In this document: positions 30,915 through 37,308 of the stretch, in pieces
How positions within the stretch are numbered: the stretch's first letter is position 1
Layout of the letters: the number at the start of each line of letters is the position of its first letter
DNA from: a virus
DNA: 38,813 nucleotides
Reading direction: 5' to 3' (one strand)
Virus record (IMG/VR): IMGVR_UViG_3300009093_000083
Coordinates: 1 to 38,813 of that record
Position numbers and translations under genes: made by a program
The notes under the pieces: model-generated
Told to the model about the DNA's origin: nothing
What the model saw: only the letters and a program-made list of their open reading frames with translations
Databases searched by the model: none

Positions 30915-30916
30915 AT

Positions 30917-31321
30917 TTACCCCCAGACTATTCCTTTTCCTTCGCACGAATCACATCTTTTTTTTGTATCTAAACCAGCACGCCACATACCATCAAAATC
31001 AATTTTTGCTGCTTCAGTTAGAACAATACAACTTCCATAGCATACTGGACATTTGTGCGGCTTTTTGTCATTGCACCTGAACTTTTCTTTTTCGTCGTAG
31101 ACTAATTGTTCGACTTGATCAATTCTTTCATGAGTGTTTTTTACATTCATTTCAACAAAATCTTCTACATGTTTATTGATTGCAAAGTGTTCCCCTATTG
31201 TGTTTACTAGAGTTTCGAGTTTTGCCAATCTCTCATGAAATTGTTCCATGAAATATTGGTTCCATTTTCCTTCCTTTTTCTCGATGTGCTTGCACCAACA
31301 TTTATCTTTGCAGTTTGTCAT
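30917..31321 (-). CDS. DnaJ-type zinc-finger phage protein
   Basis: 134 aa. The N-terminus has a Cys/His cluster (C-K-D-K-C-W-C-K-H), then a coiled-coil-like middle (about 25-75). The C-terminus has C-P-V-C-Y-G-S-C and C-D-S-C-E-G-K-G, the paired CxxCxGxG fingers seen in many phage proteins. Overlaps the upstream gene by 20 bases. Role unknown. Confidence 0.68.
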   Translation of the reverse strand: MTNCKDKCWCKHIEKKEGKWNQYFMEQFHERLAKLETLVNTIGEHFAINKHVEDFVEMNVKNTHERIDQVEQLVYDEKEKFRCNDKKPHKCPVCYGSCIVLTEAAKIDFDGMWRAGLDTKKRCDSCEGKGIVWG

Positions 31322-31778
31322 GGCAAATTCCTTTTTCGATGATTCTCACAAGAAGCTCTCCAAGGGCTTCGGCCAGATTTTCTGAATATGATCCGGGCCT
31401 AAAAAGAGTGTTTACCATCAAAGGTCTGGCATCATCTTCATAACGTGCGCTGTCGCCAACGTAGTTTGCAATGTACTGGATGTTTTTTGCATGGCGTTTG
31501 TCAACGTGCAGATAGAAGTGGTTGAACGGTTCGTTTTCCTTTATGTCAAGACTTGCAGGAAGCATGTCGAACAATTCTGCTGGATTATATGCAGAATAAA
31601 TTTCTTTAAACTTGTCACGCTCCTGCCAAATTTGCGTTACATAGGGCAAGCCAAATGCATCAATATTGGGATCTGCGGTTTCAGACCTTATCCAGTAAAA
31701 AATACTAGCCTGCGAACATTTAAGTTCCTTTAGTCGCTTGGCTAAATTTAGACTTACCACTTGATCTTCAAGTTTCAT
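31302..31778 (-). CDS. conserved phage protein of unknown function
   Basis: 158 aa. L-A-K-R-L-K-E-L-K-C-S-Q-A-S-I-F-Y-W near the N-terminus, L-F-D-M-L-P-A-S-L in the middle and S-E-N-L-A-E-A-L-G-E-L-L-V-R-I-I at the end are typical of a family common in prophages and phages (function unknown). AGGTG just before the ATG lies only a few bases after the structured non-coding region, whose folding could affect access. Confidence 0.75.
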   Translation of the reverse strand: MKLEDQVVSLNLAKRLKELKCSQASIFYWIRSETADPNIDAFGLPYVTQIWQERDKFKEIYSAYNPAELFDMLPASLDIKENEPFNHFYLHVDKRHAKNIQYIANYVGDSARYEDDARPLMVNTLFRPGSYSENLAEALGELLVRIIEKGICHDKLQR

Positions 31779-32251
31779 ATTTCACCTATAAGGGTGGGGG
31801 AAGTGTGTGAGTCCGTGGCCTGACCCACTCGAAGGGATTACCGAAGTGGACGAGGTTAGCGACCCTCGACATAATCCGGGTTTACCTTCGGAGCTTGCCA
31901 CCGCGTAGTCCTTCCCCCCTAAAAAGTTGGCAATCGGCAGGAATTGCACCTGCTTTATGGTAGTCGTATCGTCCAAGGGCGCTTGTGGCTACCTACCGGC
32001 CCACCCCTCACCTTGTTTCCAAGGCCACCTTATGGCGTTGGGGAATAAGCGTGTCACTGTCCACGCCGCGATTGCCGTAAATGGTGGCCTATTGTCATCC
32101 CCCCATTATCTCAACGAATGGGTACAGGATACGCCAAGGATTATCGTCGGCCATAAACTATAAATAGTGGCCTATTTTCCCGCAGTCAATTTCGAGGGGC
32201 GGCGCCGCTCAATCTAGTTTCGACTGTTTATCAGTATCGTCGGCCATAAAC
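31779..32251 (-). ncRNA. 473-nt structured, repeat-bearing non-coding region
   Basis: No plausible coding frame. Read on the minus strand it contains two ~90-base modules that each start with the 17-base repeat at 32235-32251 and 32142-32158 and end with the repeat at 32161-32176 and 32078-32093. Next comes a tRNA-like domain: an eight-bp helix (32069-32076 with 31929-31936), two linker bases, a five-bp arm with eight-base loop (32049-32066), and a five-bp arm with seven-base loop (31937-31953) stacked on the helix. Between them lies a C-C-T-T-G stem with a GAAA tetraloop. The last domain is closed by eight bp (31796-31803 with 31911-31918). This layout suggests a folded RNA. Family not identified. 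Confidence 0.6.
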
Positions 32252-32761
32252 CTATCTAACCGTAATAGTTCCGTGTCCTTCATTGTCAGTCGCATTGCCG
32301 TCCATTTCGACGTGCGTAGAGGCCACTGACGACGAGTCTCCGGGGCGTTCGCCCTTGACCCATATCTCAAGGTATCTTGTCACGCAGTACGCCTGTCCGC
32401 CACCCACGGGGACTTTGTCATAGGCGTTCACTTCCTTGCCTGCGACAGTAAACTTTATGAGATACCTGCCCTCAACGGTCGTTCCAAAGGTGTTATAGAA
32501 ACAGGACTTGTGCTGGCTAGTCAGCGCCGTCCATTCCTTCTTCCGGATCGTTTTCGTCGGGGCTATCGCTGTCGCTGATATACTGCTCATCATCGTCAGA
32601 GTATTTTTTTTTTCGTCGTCAGACAGTTTCCATGATTCGGTGACGGTTCTGGATATGCCACCCTTGGTGTCTGGCGATACATTGACGACTGGCTTGGCCA
32701 TTGAGTTTGTTGTTATTGCTGCCGCACATGACAACAGAATCGCAAGTTTGTATCGTTTCAT
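32252..32761 (-). CDS. secreted protein, paralogue B of the envelope module
   Basis: 169 aa. N-terminal signal peptide: K-R-Y-K, a hydrophobic core L-A-I-L-L-S-C-A-A-A-I, and a likely cleavage after S-M-A. The mature part is beta-rich with two cysteines, in S-C-F-Y and Y-C-V-T. It aligns with the protein at 32967-33458 (C-F-x-x-x-F-x-T-T, C-V-T-(R/K)-x-L/Y, a matching end ...V-R), so the pair are duplicates. Periplasmic or outer-membrane role likely, for example blocking superinfection (inference). Overlaps the 68-aa gene by four bases. Confidence 0.72.
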   Translation of the reverse strand: MKRYKLAILLSCAAAITTNSMAKPVVNVSPDTKGGISRTVTESWKLSDDEKKNTLTMMSSISATAIAPTKTIRKKEWTALTSQHKSCFYNTFGTTVEGRYLIKFTVAGKEVNAYDKVPVGGGQAYCVTRYLEIWVKGERPGDSSSVASTHVEMDGNATDNEGHGTITVR

Positions 32762-32964
32762 TCTTCGTCCTTTAATAATCCATTGACTAAATTTTGATTG
32801 TGTTTTTTCTCGGCTTCTTCTCTGGATTTAAAATATCCAGAATGTCTTCTTCCAGCAACCTGTGGTGACTTATCAGAAGTGTACCAATACGAAAGCTCCC
32901 ACCATGTTTCCTTTGTTTCCACATGCTGCGCATCATGTATTGTGTGGCCTAAATACCTGATCAT
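32758..32964 (-). CDS. small unknown protein between secreted paralogues
   Basis: 68 aa. Contains T-W-W-E-L-S-Y-W-Y-T-S-D-K-S and G-Y-F-K-S-R-E-E-A-E-K, an AP2/WGR-like short beta-beta-helix feel but not assignable. No signal peptide. Starts three bases after the stop of paralogue A and overlaps paralogue B, so it is in the same operon. Confidence 0.62.
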   Translation of the reverse strand: MIRYLGHTIHDAQHVETKETWWELSYWYTSDKSPQVAGRRHSGYFKSREEAEKKHNQNLVNGLLKDEE

Positions 32965-32966
32965 TC

Positions 32967-33458
32967 CTATCTCACAAAAATATATGCATCCGAATGAGTC
33001 TCTTTCTTGCCGGCCATTTGAGTAGTGCCAATGCTGCTGGCTGAGTATCGATAACTGCCGGGGCTAGCAAATGTGACCTGCTTGTATAGCTCCTTGGTCA
33101 CGCAGGTGCGCTGCTTGTTTGGAATGACGATATGCTCGCTTACCACAGTCTGCTGTCCGCCTATGTCCAGCACGAAGCTGTAGTCTGCCTCGGTGGTGAA
33201 CATCGTGCTAAAACACACGGTGTGCCAGCTCTTGACGACCACGGGCTGGTTAACTGTGCCGGTGATGTTCGTTGTTGATGCCGTTACCTCGGCGGTTGCC
33301 ATCATGCGGGTTGACTTTATTTCGTCAGCAGTCAATGGCGTTGACTCGATGCGGCTGTACAGGACGCCACCGTCACCCTGCGAGACCTTGATGCTAGCCT
33401 CTGCATGGCAAAGGCTAGCCGCTGCGAAGCACAGGCCAGGTATTATCAGGCGTTTCAT
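32967..33458 (-). CDS. secreted protein, paralogue A of the envelope module
   Basis: 163 aa. Signal peptide K-R-L-I-I-P-G-L-C-F-A-A-A-S-L with probable cleavage after C-H-A. The mature domain has two cysteines (V-C-F-S and T-C-V-T) at the same relative places as in paralogue B, probably a disulphide, and a beta-rich pattern ending A-Y-I-F-V-R. Its start overlaps the stop of the lipoprotein gene (ATGA), tying the two together. Confidence 0.74.
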   Translation of the reverse strand: MKRLIIPGLCFAAASLCHAEASIKVSQGDGGVLYSRIESTPLTADEIKSTRMMATAEVTASTTNITGTVNQPVVVKSWHTVCFSTMFTTEADYSFVLDIGGQQTVVSEHIVIPNKQRTCVTKELYKQVTFASPGSYRYSASSIGTTQMAGKKETHSDAYIFVR

Positions 33459-33610
33459 AGTGGCGTCACCTCATACTTTGAGAAGCTGACGCCGCCTGGA
33501 CTGCCTGGAGTGGTGTAGATTTGCGGACCTTTCTTGTACTGCTGTCCGCCAATAACTGCCTGACAGCCTGACAGCATGCAAACAGCAACGAACAATAAAA
33601 CCTTTTTCAT
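33455..33610 (-). CDS. small lipoprotein
   Basis: 51 aa. K-K-V-L-L-F-V-A-V-C-M, then the lipobox L-S-G-C16, gives a signal-peptidase-II lipoprotein with a 36-residue mature part (Q-A-V-I-G-G-Q-Q-Y-K ...). The residues after the Cys (Q-A) favour outer-membrane sorting. AGAGGAAAGG precedes the ATG. A small phage lipoprotein next to secreted proteins suggests superinfection exclusion or an o-spanin-like part; no i-spanin is seen nearby. Confidence 0.75.
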   Translation of the reverse strand: MKKVLLFVAVCMLSGCQAVIGGQQYKKGPQIYTTPGSPGGVSFSKYEVTPL

Positions 33611-33622
33611 TAACCTTTCCTC

Positions 33623-33907
33623 TTAAAATATTCTTGAAAGCGTGTCGCCAATACATGTAATCAATGAAGACATTATGTAGAATCCTGTAGCCACAAGCTG
33701 TATCTCAAGTCCGTAATATCTGTTTACCAGACCAAAAAGAAGAACCATTATTCCTACTTCATATGCCATCTTTCTCCAGCGTCTGAGCCTTTCACTCTTT
33801 GACCTTGGAGCCATGGACTTGTGAAGCATAGCAACTGAACACCCCACACAGTGGAATCTGTCACAGTCAATCACAATCGGTTTGCTGCAACTCTTGCATT
33901 GAATCAC
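33623..33907 (-). CDS. zinc-ribbon membrane protein
   Basis: 94 aa from GTG 33907, eight bases after GAGGG. The N-terminus holds C-K-S-C ... C-D-R-F-H-C-V-G-C (zinc ribbon), then a basic stretch (R-S-K-S-E-R-L-R-R-W-R-K), then two hydrophobic spans (V-G-I-M-V-L-L-F-G-L-V and L-V-A-T-G-F-Y-I-M-S-S-L-I). The ribbon is probably cytoplasmic. Unknown role; precedes the lipoprotein gene by 12 bases. Confidence 0.66.
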   Translation of the reverse strand: MIQCKSCSKPIVIDCDRFHCVGCSVAMLHKSMAPRSKSERLRRWRKMAYEVGIMVLLFGLVNRYYGLEIQLVATGFYIMSSLITCIGDTLSRIF

Positions 33908-33917
33908 TACTGGTCCC

Positions 33918-34136
33918 TCACTTTCTTTCACGGGAAACCGCCTTGTGGTTTGGGATAGACATGTGGATTCCAAGCTCGTCCAGAAAGTCCCGGTATCTCT
34001 GGAGACATTCCTTGTGGAGCTTCTCAACGGCATGGGGAGGGGTTATGCCACCAAGGCAATACATGCCATAGGCACTCACTGCAAGACGGAAGGCAACGGC
34101 CTGTGGGCTTTCCAGTATAGCCCTGTAATCGAACAT
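33918..34136 (-). CDS. small unknown protein
   Basis: 72 aa from ATG 34136, seven bases after AGGG; ATG 34157 is the alternative. Helical, with A-Y-G-M-Y-C-L-G-G-I-T-P-P-H-A-V-E-K-L. No family recognised. First gene after the predicted promoter at 34172-34200. Confidence 0.6.
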   Translation of the reverse strand: MFDYRAILESPQAVAFRLAVSAYGMYCLGGITPPHAVEKLHKECLQRYRDFLDELGIHMSIPNHKAVSRERK

Positions 34137-34171
34137 CTTTTTTCCCTGATTCTTCATCCTCGAATCCTGCT

Positions 34172-34200
34172 ATTTAAACCAAAAAGCTACGGTTAATCAA
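34172..34200 (-). promoter_or_regulatory. putative promoter of the envelope module
   Basis: On the minus strand TTGATT (34195-34200), 17 bases, TTAAAT (34172-34177). It lies after the replication operon and directly before the envelope genes. Confidence 0.4.
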
Positions 34201-34214
34201 CGATGGATTTGTAG

Positions 34215-34254
34215 AACAGTGGAGGGGTAAATAATAGACACCCCTCATACTGTT
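34215..34254 (-). terminator. long hairpin after the SSB-like gene
   Basis: AACAGT and a G-rich arm pair with ACCCCTC and ACTGTT: 13 bp with a 1x2 internal loop and an 11-base AT-rich loop. No T-run follows on either strand, so it may be a Rho-assisted terminator, processing site or 3' stabiliser of the replication-gene transcript. Confidence 0.4.
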
Positions 34255-34261
34255 GTATCAT

Positions 34262-34774
34262 TCAAAACGGTATGTCTATGTCATCTTCAAAGGCCGGATG
34301 CCCCTGCATAGAGTTCTGCGTAGCAGCTCCAGCGCTCTTTGGCTTCGGTGCCAGATAGTCTTCAATCGAGTTCTTGTCTGAATATCTGGACCCTGCTGGT
34401 TTACCCTTGAGCTTGTCATGGGGTATTTCCTGACCCGGATCGGTCTTCACCAGCACCCGAAAGCTCTTGCCGACTGACAACTGGGGACGCCATGTGCGGT
34501 TCTCATAGGCTTCTTTCATGCCACCAGACTCGCAGTGATGTCGCAGCTTCCATGCCATTTTTGGAGTGAAGGCGATGTAATCTGTGACCTCATGTGGACG
34601 ACCTTCCTTGTCATACACATGAAGGAGGAACTCCACCATGCGATTTCCGGACCTGGACATCTTGCCTTCAAACCTTTCCACTGTCGCATGGTACTCACCA
34701 TCTGGCAGGAGCGAAAACCTCTGTTGCTGCGCCTGCTCTTCTGACATTGCCTCATAGCTGAAATCTTCCATCAT
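34262..34774 (-). CDS. DUF669/SSB-like single-strand DNA-binding protein
   Basis: 170 aa. L-L-P-D-G-E-Y-H-A-T-V-E and M-V-E-F-L-L-H-V-Y-D-K-E-G-R fit the DUF669/OB-fold phage family that accompanies Sak4 recombinases. The C-terminal D-D-I-D-I-P-F copies the tip by which bacterial SSB recruits repair and replication proteins. GGAG precedes ATG 34774, which overlaps the Sak4 stop by four bases. Confidence 0.84.
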   Translation of the reverse strand: MMEDFSYEAMSEEQAQQQRFSLLPDGEYHATVERFEGKMSRSGNRMVEFLLHVYDKEGRPHEVTDYIAFTPKMAWKLRHHCESGGMKEAYENRTWRPQLSVGKSFRVLVKTDPGQEIPHDKLKGKPAGSRYSDKNSIEDYLAPKPKSAGAATQNSMQGHPAFEDDIDIPF

Positions 34775-35628
34775 GCTGCGTCTCCGTTTATTTTGCTCTT
34801 CATTTTGTCAATACACCGTTGAATGTAATCTGCTGACAGATAGCTGAAATCCTCAACGTCCTCCTTCTTAAGTATTTTCCCTTGTGTCTCTTCATCTATG
34901 TGCAGAATCTCGATGAATCGCCTGATCTCAGCCACCTGCTCTGGTGTTGCAAGACTGGCGGCGACGGCTGTTCTCTCAAGCGTCTCTCTTCCATACCGTT
35001 CTGCAATCTGGTCATAGCTGAATTCTATTGTTTCGCCATCGGGGAATGCATCAATGCGTGACTTCTTCACAATCCCGACCCGGTTGTCTCCACGCTTCTG
35101 CACTTCGATGACGAGATCAAAGAGGTAGTCCAGCTTTTTGTAGCAATCGAATGTCGTGCCAATGACCTTCATCTCATCGCCGTATTCTTTCTTGGCATGA
35201 CTCGTGATGATGACATTCATGTCCAGTCTGGCAAGAATCTTCATCATCTGTTTCATTCGCTTGTTGGCTTCTGAGTAGTGACGGCCAAAGTCAGTCCCGA
35301 TCTTGCTGTTCTTGCCGCACTTCTCGACAAGGTCATCGTATACATGCGTGAGCGGATCAATGACAAGTGTCTTGTAGTCATGGTCCTCTGTCATCAGGGT
35401 GCGAATTTCCTCCATCACATCGTCATAGTCTGAGGTGCTGAACACGGACGCCCCGCTTTCCTTCAGCTTCTTGATGTAGGAATCATTCTCTGCGCCGCCC
35501 TCAGTCTCAATGAGATAGGGTTTTGGAAAACTGATCGCCGCTGTTGTCTTGCCTGCCCCTGCGTTCCCGTAAAAGAATGCCTTCAGACGCTTTTTGATCG
35601 CCTCGGGCTTAACGCCTCTTAATGCCAT
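34771..35628 (-). CDS. Sak4-type RecA-like recombinase ATPase (AAA_24)
   Basis: 285 aa from ATG 35628, eight bases after GGGAG; the longer open frame lacks a site. Walker A G-N-A-G-A-G-K27-T28, Walker B K-T-L-V-I-D91-P-L-T, then N-V-I-I-T-S-H-A-K-K (RecA-like sensor strand). Phage Sak4 proteins are short RecA-like ATPases that promote single-strand annealing with help from a cognate SSB, here the next gene. Likely role: recombination-dependent replication and end repair. Confidence 0.87.
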   Translation of the reverse strand: MALRGVKPEAIKKRLKAFFYGNAGAGKTTAAISFPKPYLIETEGGAENDSYIKKLKESGASVFSTSDYDDVMEEIRTLMTEDHDYKTLVIDPLTHVYDDLVEKCGKNSKIGTDFGRHYSEANKRMKQMMKILARLDMNVIITSHAKKEYGDEMKVIGTTFDCYKKLDYLFDLVIEVQKRGDNRVGIVKKSRIDAFPDGETIEFSYDQIAERYGRETLERTAVAASLATPEQVAEIRRFIEILHIDEETQGKILKKEDVEDFSYLSADYIQRCIDKMKSKINGDAA

Positions 35629-35687
35629 ATTGTTTCTCCCGTCATTAACCAAACAATGTAAAAAATACCCACAAACAACATGCTCAT
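35619..35687 (-). CDS. 22-residue membrane peptide (tentative)
   Basis: ATG 35687 overlaps the stop of the preceding gene and the frame ends 10 bases inside the Sak4 gene. The residues are mostly hydrophobic (M-L-F-V-G-I-F-Y-I-V-W-L). The only ribosome site is an AGGA 11 bases away. Listed because similar peptides recur in this genome. Confidence 0.3.
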   Translation of the reverse strand: MSMLFVGIFYIVWLMTGETIWH

Positions 35688-36133
35688 CAGTACTGTCGTC
35701 CTGAGCCAATCTGCGTGATTTCGCACGCCCTTTCGTTTCCTCGGTCCCACACCATTGTTGTGTAGCACTGGTCATCCTCCTTGATGAAATCAAGCCGCTC
35801 GTCCAGCACGTGTTGCATGCTGTCTCTCAGGTATGCGCGAACGCCGCTCATCCAGACATCGTTGAAGTCTTCCTGTTCTGCGGGTGGTCTGCCGGACAGC
35901 AGGGCGCGTGTCAGGGCAGGCATCATGGCCTTTTCCCATTCGTCGTTGTCTGGGCCTGTCGCCTGCGAGGCAAGATCGTCATCCTTGGACAGCATCATTC
36001 CTGCAAGGTGATTCAGGTCATATTCGGGGATGTCGTATGTATCGATGGACCAGACTCCGGTCATGCTGTCGCGCTTGGCGTACAGCTCTACGAAGCGGTC
36101 TGCTATGTCTGTAACCTGTCTGTCATAACTCAT
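35687..36133 (-). CDS. unknown protein of the replication operon
   Basis: 148 aa from ATG 36133, seven bases after GGAGG. Acidic; D-I-A-D-R-F-V-E-L-Y-A-K-R-D-S and a central P-A-L-T-R-A-L-L-S-G-R-P-P segment. No known domain. Its place before Sak4 suggests replication or recombination support (inference). Confidence 0.7.
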   Translation of the reverse strand: MSYDRQVTDIADRFVELYAKRDSMTGVWSIDTYDIPEYDLNHLAGMMLSKDDDLASQATGPDNDEWEKAMMPALTRALLSGRPPAEQEDFNDVWMSGVRAYLRDSMQHVLDERLDFIKEDDQCYTTMVWDRGNERACEITQIGSGRQY

Positions 36134-36293
36134 GGCCAACCTCCATGTTTGCCTGGCACCATGTGCTGTTCTCATGCCAGAGATCGCACATAGGACACCA
36201 TACATCCCCATTGTCCATTTGGGGATTCCCGTTGTAGTACGGGCGTTCCTGTTGCACAACAGCGCATACAAGCGCTATGCTTCTATCGTTCAT
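36123..36293 (-). CDS. small Cys/His protein
   Basis: 56 aa from ATG 36293, six bases after GGAG. C-P-M-C-D-L-W-H ... W-C ... G-H in the C-terminal half suggests a zinc site. Overlaps the next gene by 11 bases. Unknown. Confidence 0.62.
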   Translation of the reverse strand: MNDRSIALVCAVVQQERPYYNGNPQMDNGDVWCPMCDLWHENSTWCQANMEVGHEL

Positions 36294-36366
36294 GACAATC
36301 TCCAAGTGGTTTTGAACACCGGGTCATGGGGTTGCTGCCCCTTGGCCCAGCGGTTTTACTTCTGTA

Positions 36367-36471
36367 TTACAACTTCCAAAGCAACAGCAAGAAAATCATA
36401 AACAGCCAGTATTCGATTCCAAGTATATCTTCGTCACTCATATTTATTTGTCGATATGTAGAATTATACAT
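36367..36471 (-). CDS. 34-aa membrane peptide
   Basis: ATG 36471 follows AAGGAG by four bases and overlaps the stop region of the ribbon-helix-helix gene; a second ATG at 36441 would give 24 residues. The C-terminal half is a membrane span (W-L-F-M-I-F-L-L-L-L-W-K-L). Unknown function. Confidence 0.48.
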   Translation of the reverse strand: MYNSTYRQINMSDEDILGIEYWLFMIFLLLLWKL

Positions 36472-36643
36472 TTGTCTCCTTGCCTGTCAACTCCTTTTTC
36501 TCTCTTTTTTTGATCTGTGCCTCGATGTACTCAATGAGTATGCGCCCCATGGGCTTGCGGGTTTCCATGGACTCCTGTTTAAGAAACTTCCAGCGTGATT
36601 CCGGCATCTGGAAGTTGAATCCGATCAGTGGTTCTTTTGTCAT
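36464..36643 (-). CDS. ribbon-helix-helix regulator of the early block
   Basis: 59 aa from ATG 36643 with AGGA eight to nine bases upstream; longer in-frame starts lie in the promoter. I-G-F-N-F-Q-M-P (strand), S-R-W-K-F-L-K-Q-E-S-M (helix), R-K-P-M-G-R-I-L-I-E-Y-I (second helix) fit an Arc/MetJ-type fold. It is first in the minus-strand operon and sits at the divergent promoter region, the classic place for an autoregulating switch protein. Confidence 0.7.
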   Translation of the reverse strand: MTKEPLIGFNFQMPESRWKFLKQESMETRKPMGRILIEYIEAQIKKREKKELTGKETNV

Positions 36644-36666
36644 TGTTTTGATCCTGTTAGTGCCGT

Positions 36667-36679
36667 TTTGTTGAACAAA
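36667..36679. promoter_or_regulatory. operator-like palindrome
   Basis: TTTGTT-G-AACAAA, a perfect 13-base inverted repeat, 24 bases upstream of the ribbon-helix-helix gene start and downstream of its promoter. Plausible autoregulatory site. Confidence 0.4.
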
Positions 36680-36701
36680 TGTGTTTTTGTTTACTTGTCT
36701 A

Positions 36702-36730
36702 ATTATATAGGTAGAATGTGGGTTTATCAA
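36702..36730 (-). promoter_or_regulatory. early minus-strand promoter
   Basis: Minus strand TTGATA (36725-36730), exactly 17 bases, TATAAT (36702-36707): a near-perfect sigma-70 promoter driving the replication/recombination operon. A weaker plus-strand candidate (TTTACT, 16 bases, TAGAAT at 36712-36717) overlaps it, so the two directions may exclude each other. Confidence 0.72.
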
Positions 36731-36771
36731 CAGAAACTGTGGGTAACTTTTCATAAAGGGAGATTCAGTAA

Positions 36772-37308
36772 ATGGCAGTCATCGATATTTCTCAGGTTAA
36801 AATAAATACAGTTGCAATGGAAATCAAAACGCTGTCCCTTAACAAGAAACAGATGACACTTTCGTTTTTCAAACAGATAACACCCATGGAGTTGATTGAC
36901 TATAAATCGAGCAAACTCAATGGCATTCCATGGGGAAGGGTCAATTATTTCATTCGATCAGACCATCATGCTGGCAATGCAATCAACATAATCTGGCAAA
37001 AGGGAAATGAGATTTTCAGGAACTGCATTGAGCTGCATGACTATACCAATTCAAGGGAGCGTGATCTTGTGAATCTTGTAAACAGAATGGCTTCCTTAAG
37101 AAAAAAAACAATGGACCTTCAGCAAGAGATTAACAAAAAAGACTGCATGTTCCACTGGAACATAAAGAGACTTGAAGAAACGCAAAAGGAAATAGTCGAT
37201 TGTGAAAAGGAATATCAGGAGGAAACCGTACAACTGGAACTGTACAAAAAATATCGAAAGCTGGTGGTAACCCTTCAGGAGTTGCCACAACTGTTTATTG
37301 CGGTGTGA
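36772..37308 (+). CDS. conserved phage protein with KQMTL...PWGRVNY motif
   Basis: 178 aa. The N-terminal half has V-A-M-E-I-K-T-L-S-L-N-K-K-Q-M-T-L-S-F-F-K-Q and N-G-I-P-W-G-R-V-N-Y, followed by I-I-W-Q-K-G-N-E. I recognise this combination from uncharacterised phage and mobile-element proteins. The second half is a long charged coiled coil. GGGAG precedes the ATG. First gene rightward from the divergent promoter. Confidence 0.75.
   Translation: MAVIDISQVKINTVAMEIKTLSLNKKQMTLSFFKQITPMELIDYKSSKLNGIPWGRVNYFIRSDHHAGNAINIIWQKGNEIFRNCIELHDYTNSRERDLVNLVNRMASLRKKTMDLQQEINKKDCMFHWNIKRLEETQKEIVDCEKEYQEETVQLELYKKYRKLVVTLQELPQLFIAV

Noticed and set aside
31960-32010. c-di-GMP-I riboswitch
   Set aside because: Only a GGTAGGTAGC string and a nearby GAAA tetraloop match; the other conserved blocks of that riboswitch are missing.
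31929-32076. Ordinary tRNA gene
   Set aside because: The helix-plus-two-arms layout is tRNA-like, but the element is ~148 nt, the T-loop equivalent (TGCAATT) lacks the T55 base, the D-loop lacks GG, and no clear seven-base anticodon loop is seen. Kept only as tRNA-like RNA.
32200-32245. Hammerhead ribozyme core (CTGATAA ... CGAAAC on the minus strand)
   Set aside because: The conserved G after CUGAN is absent and the three required stems do not form.
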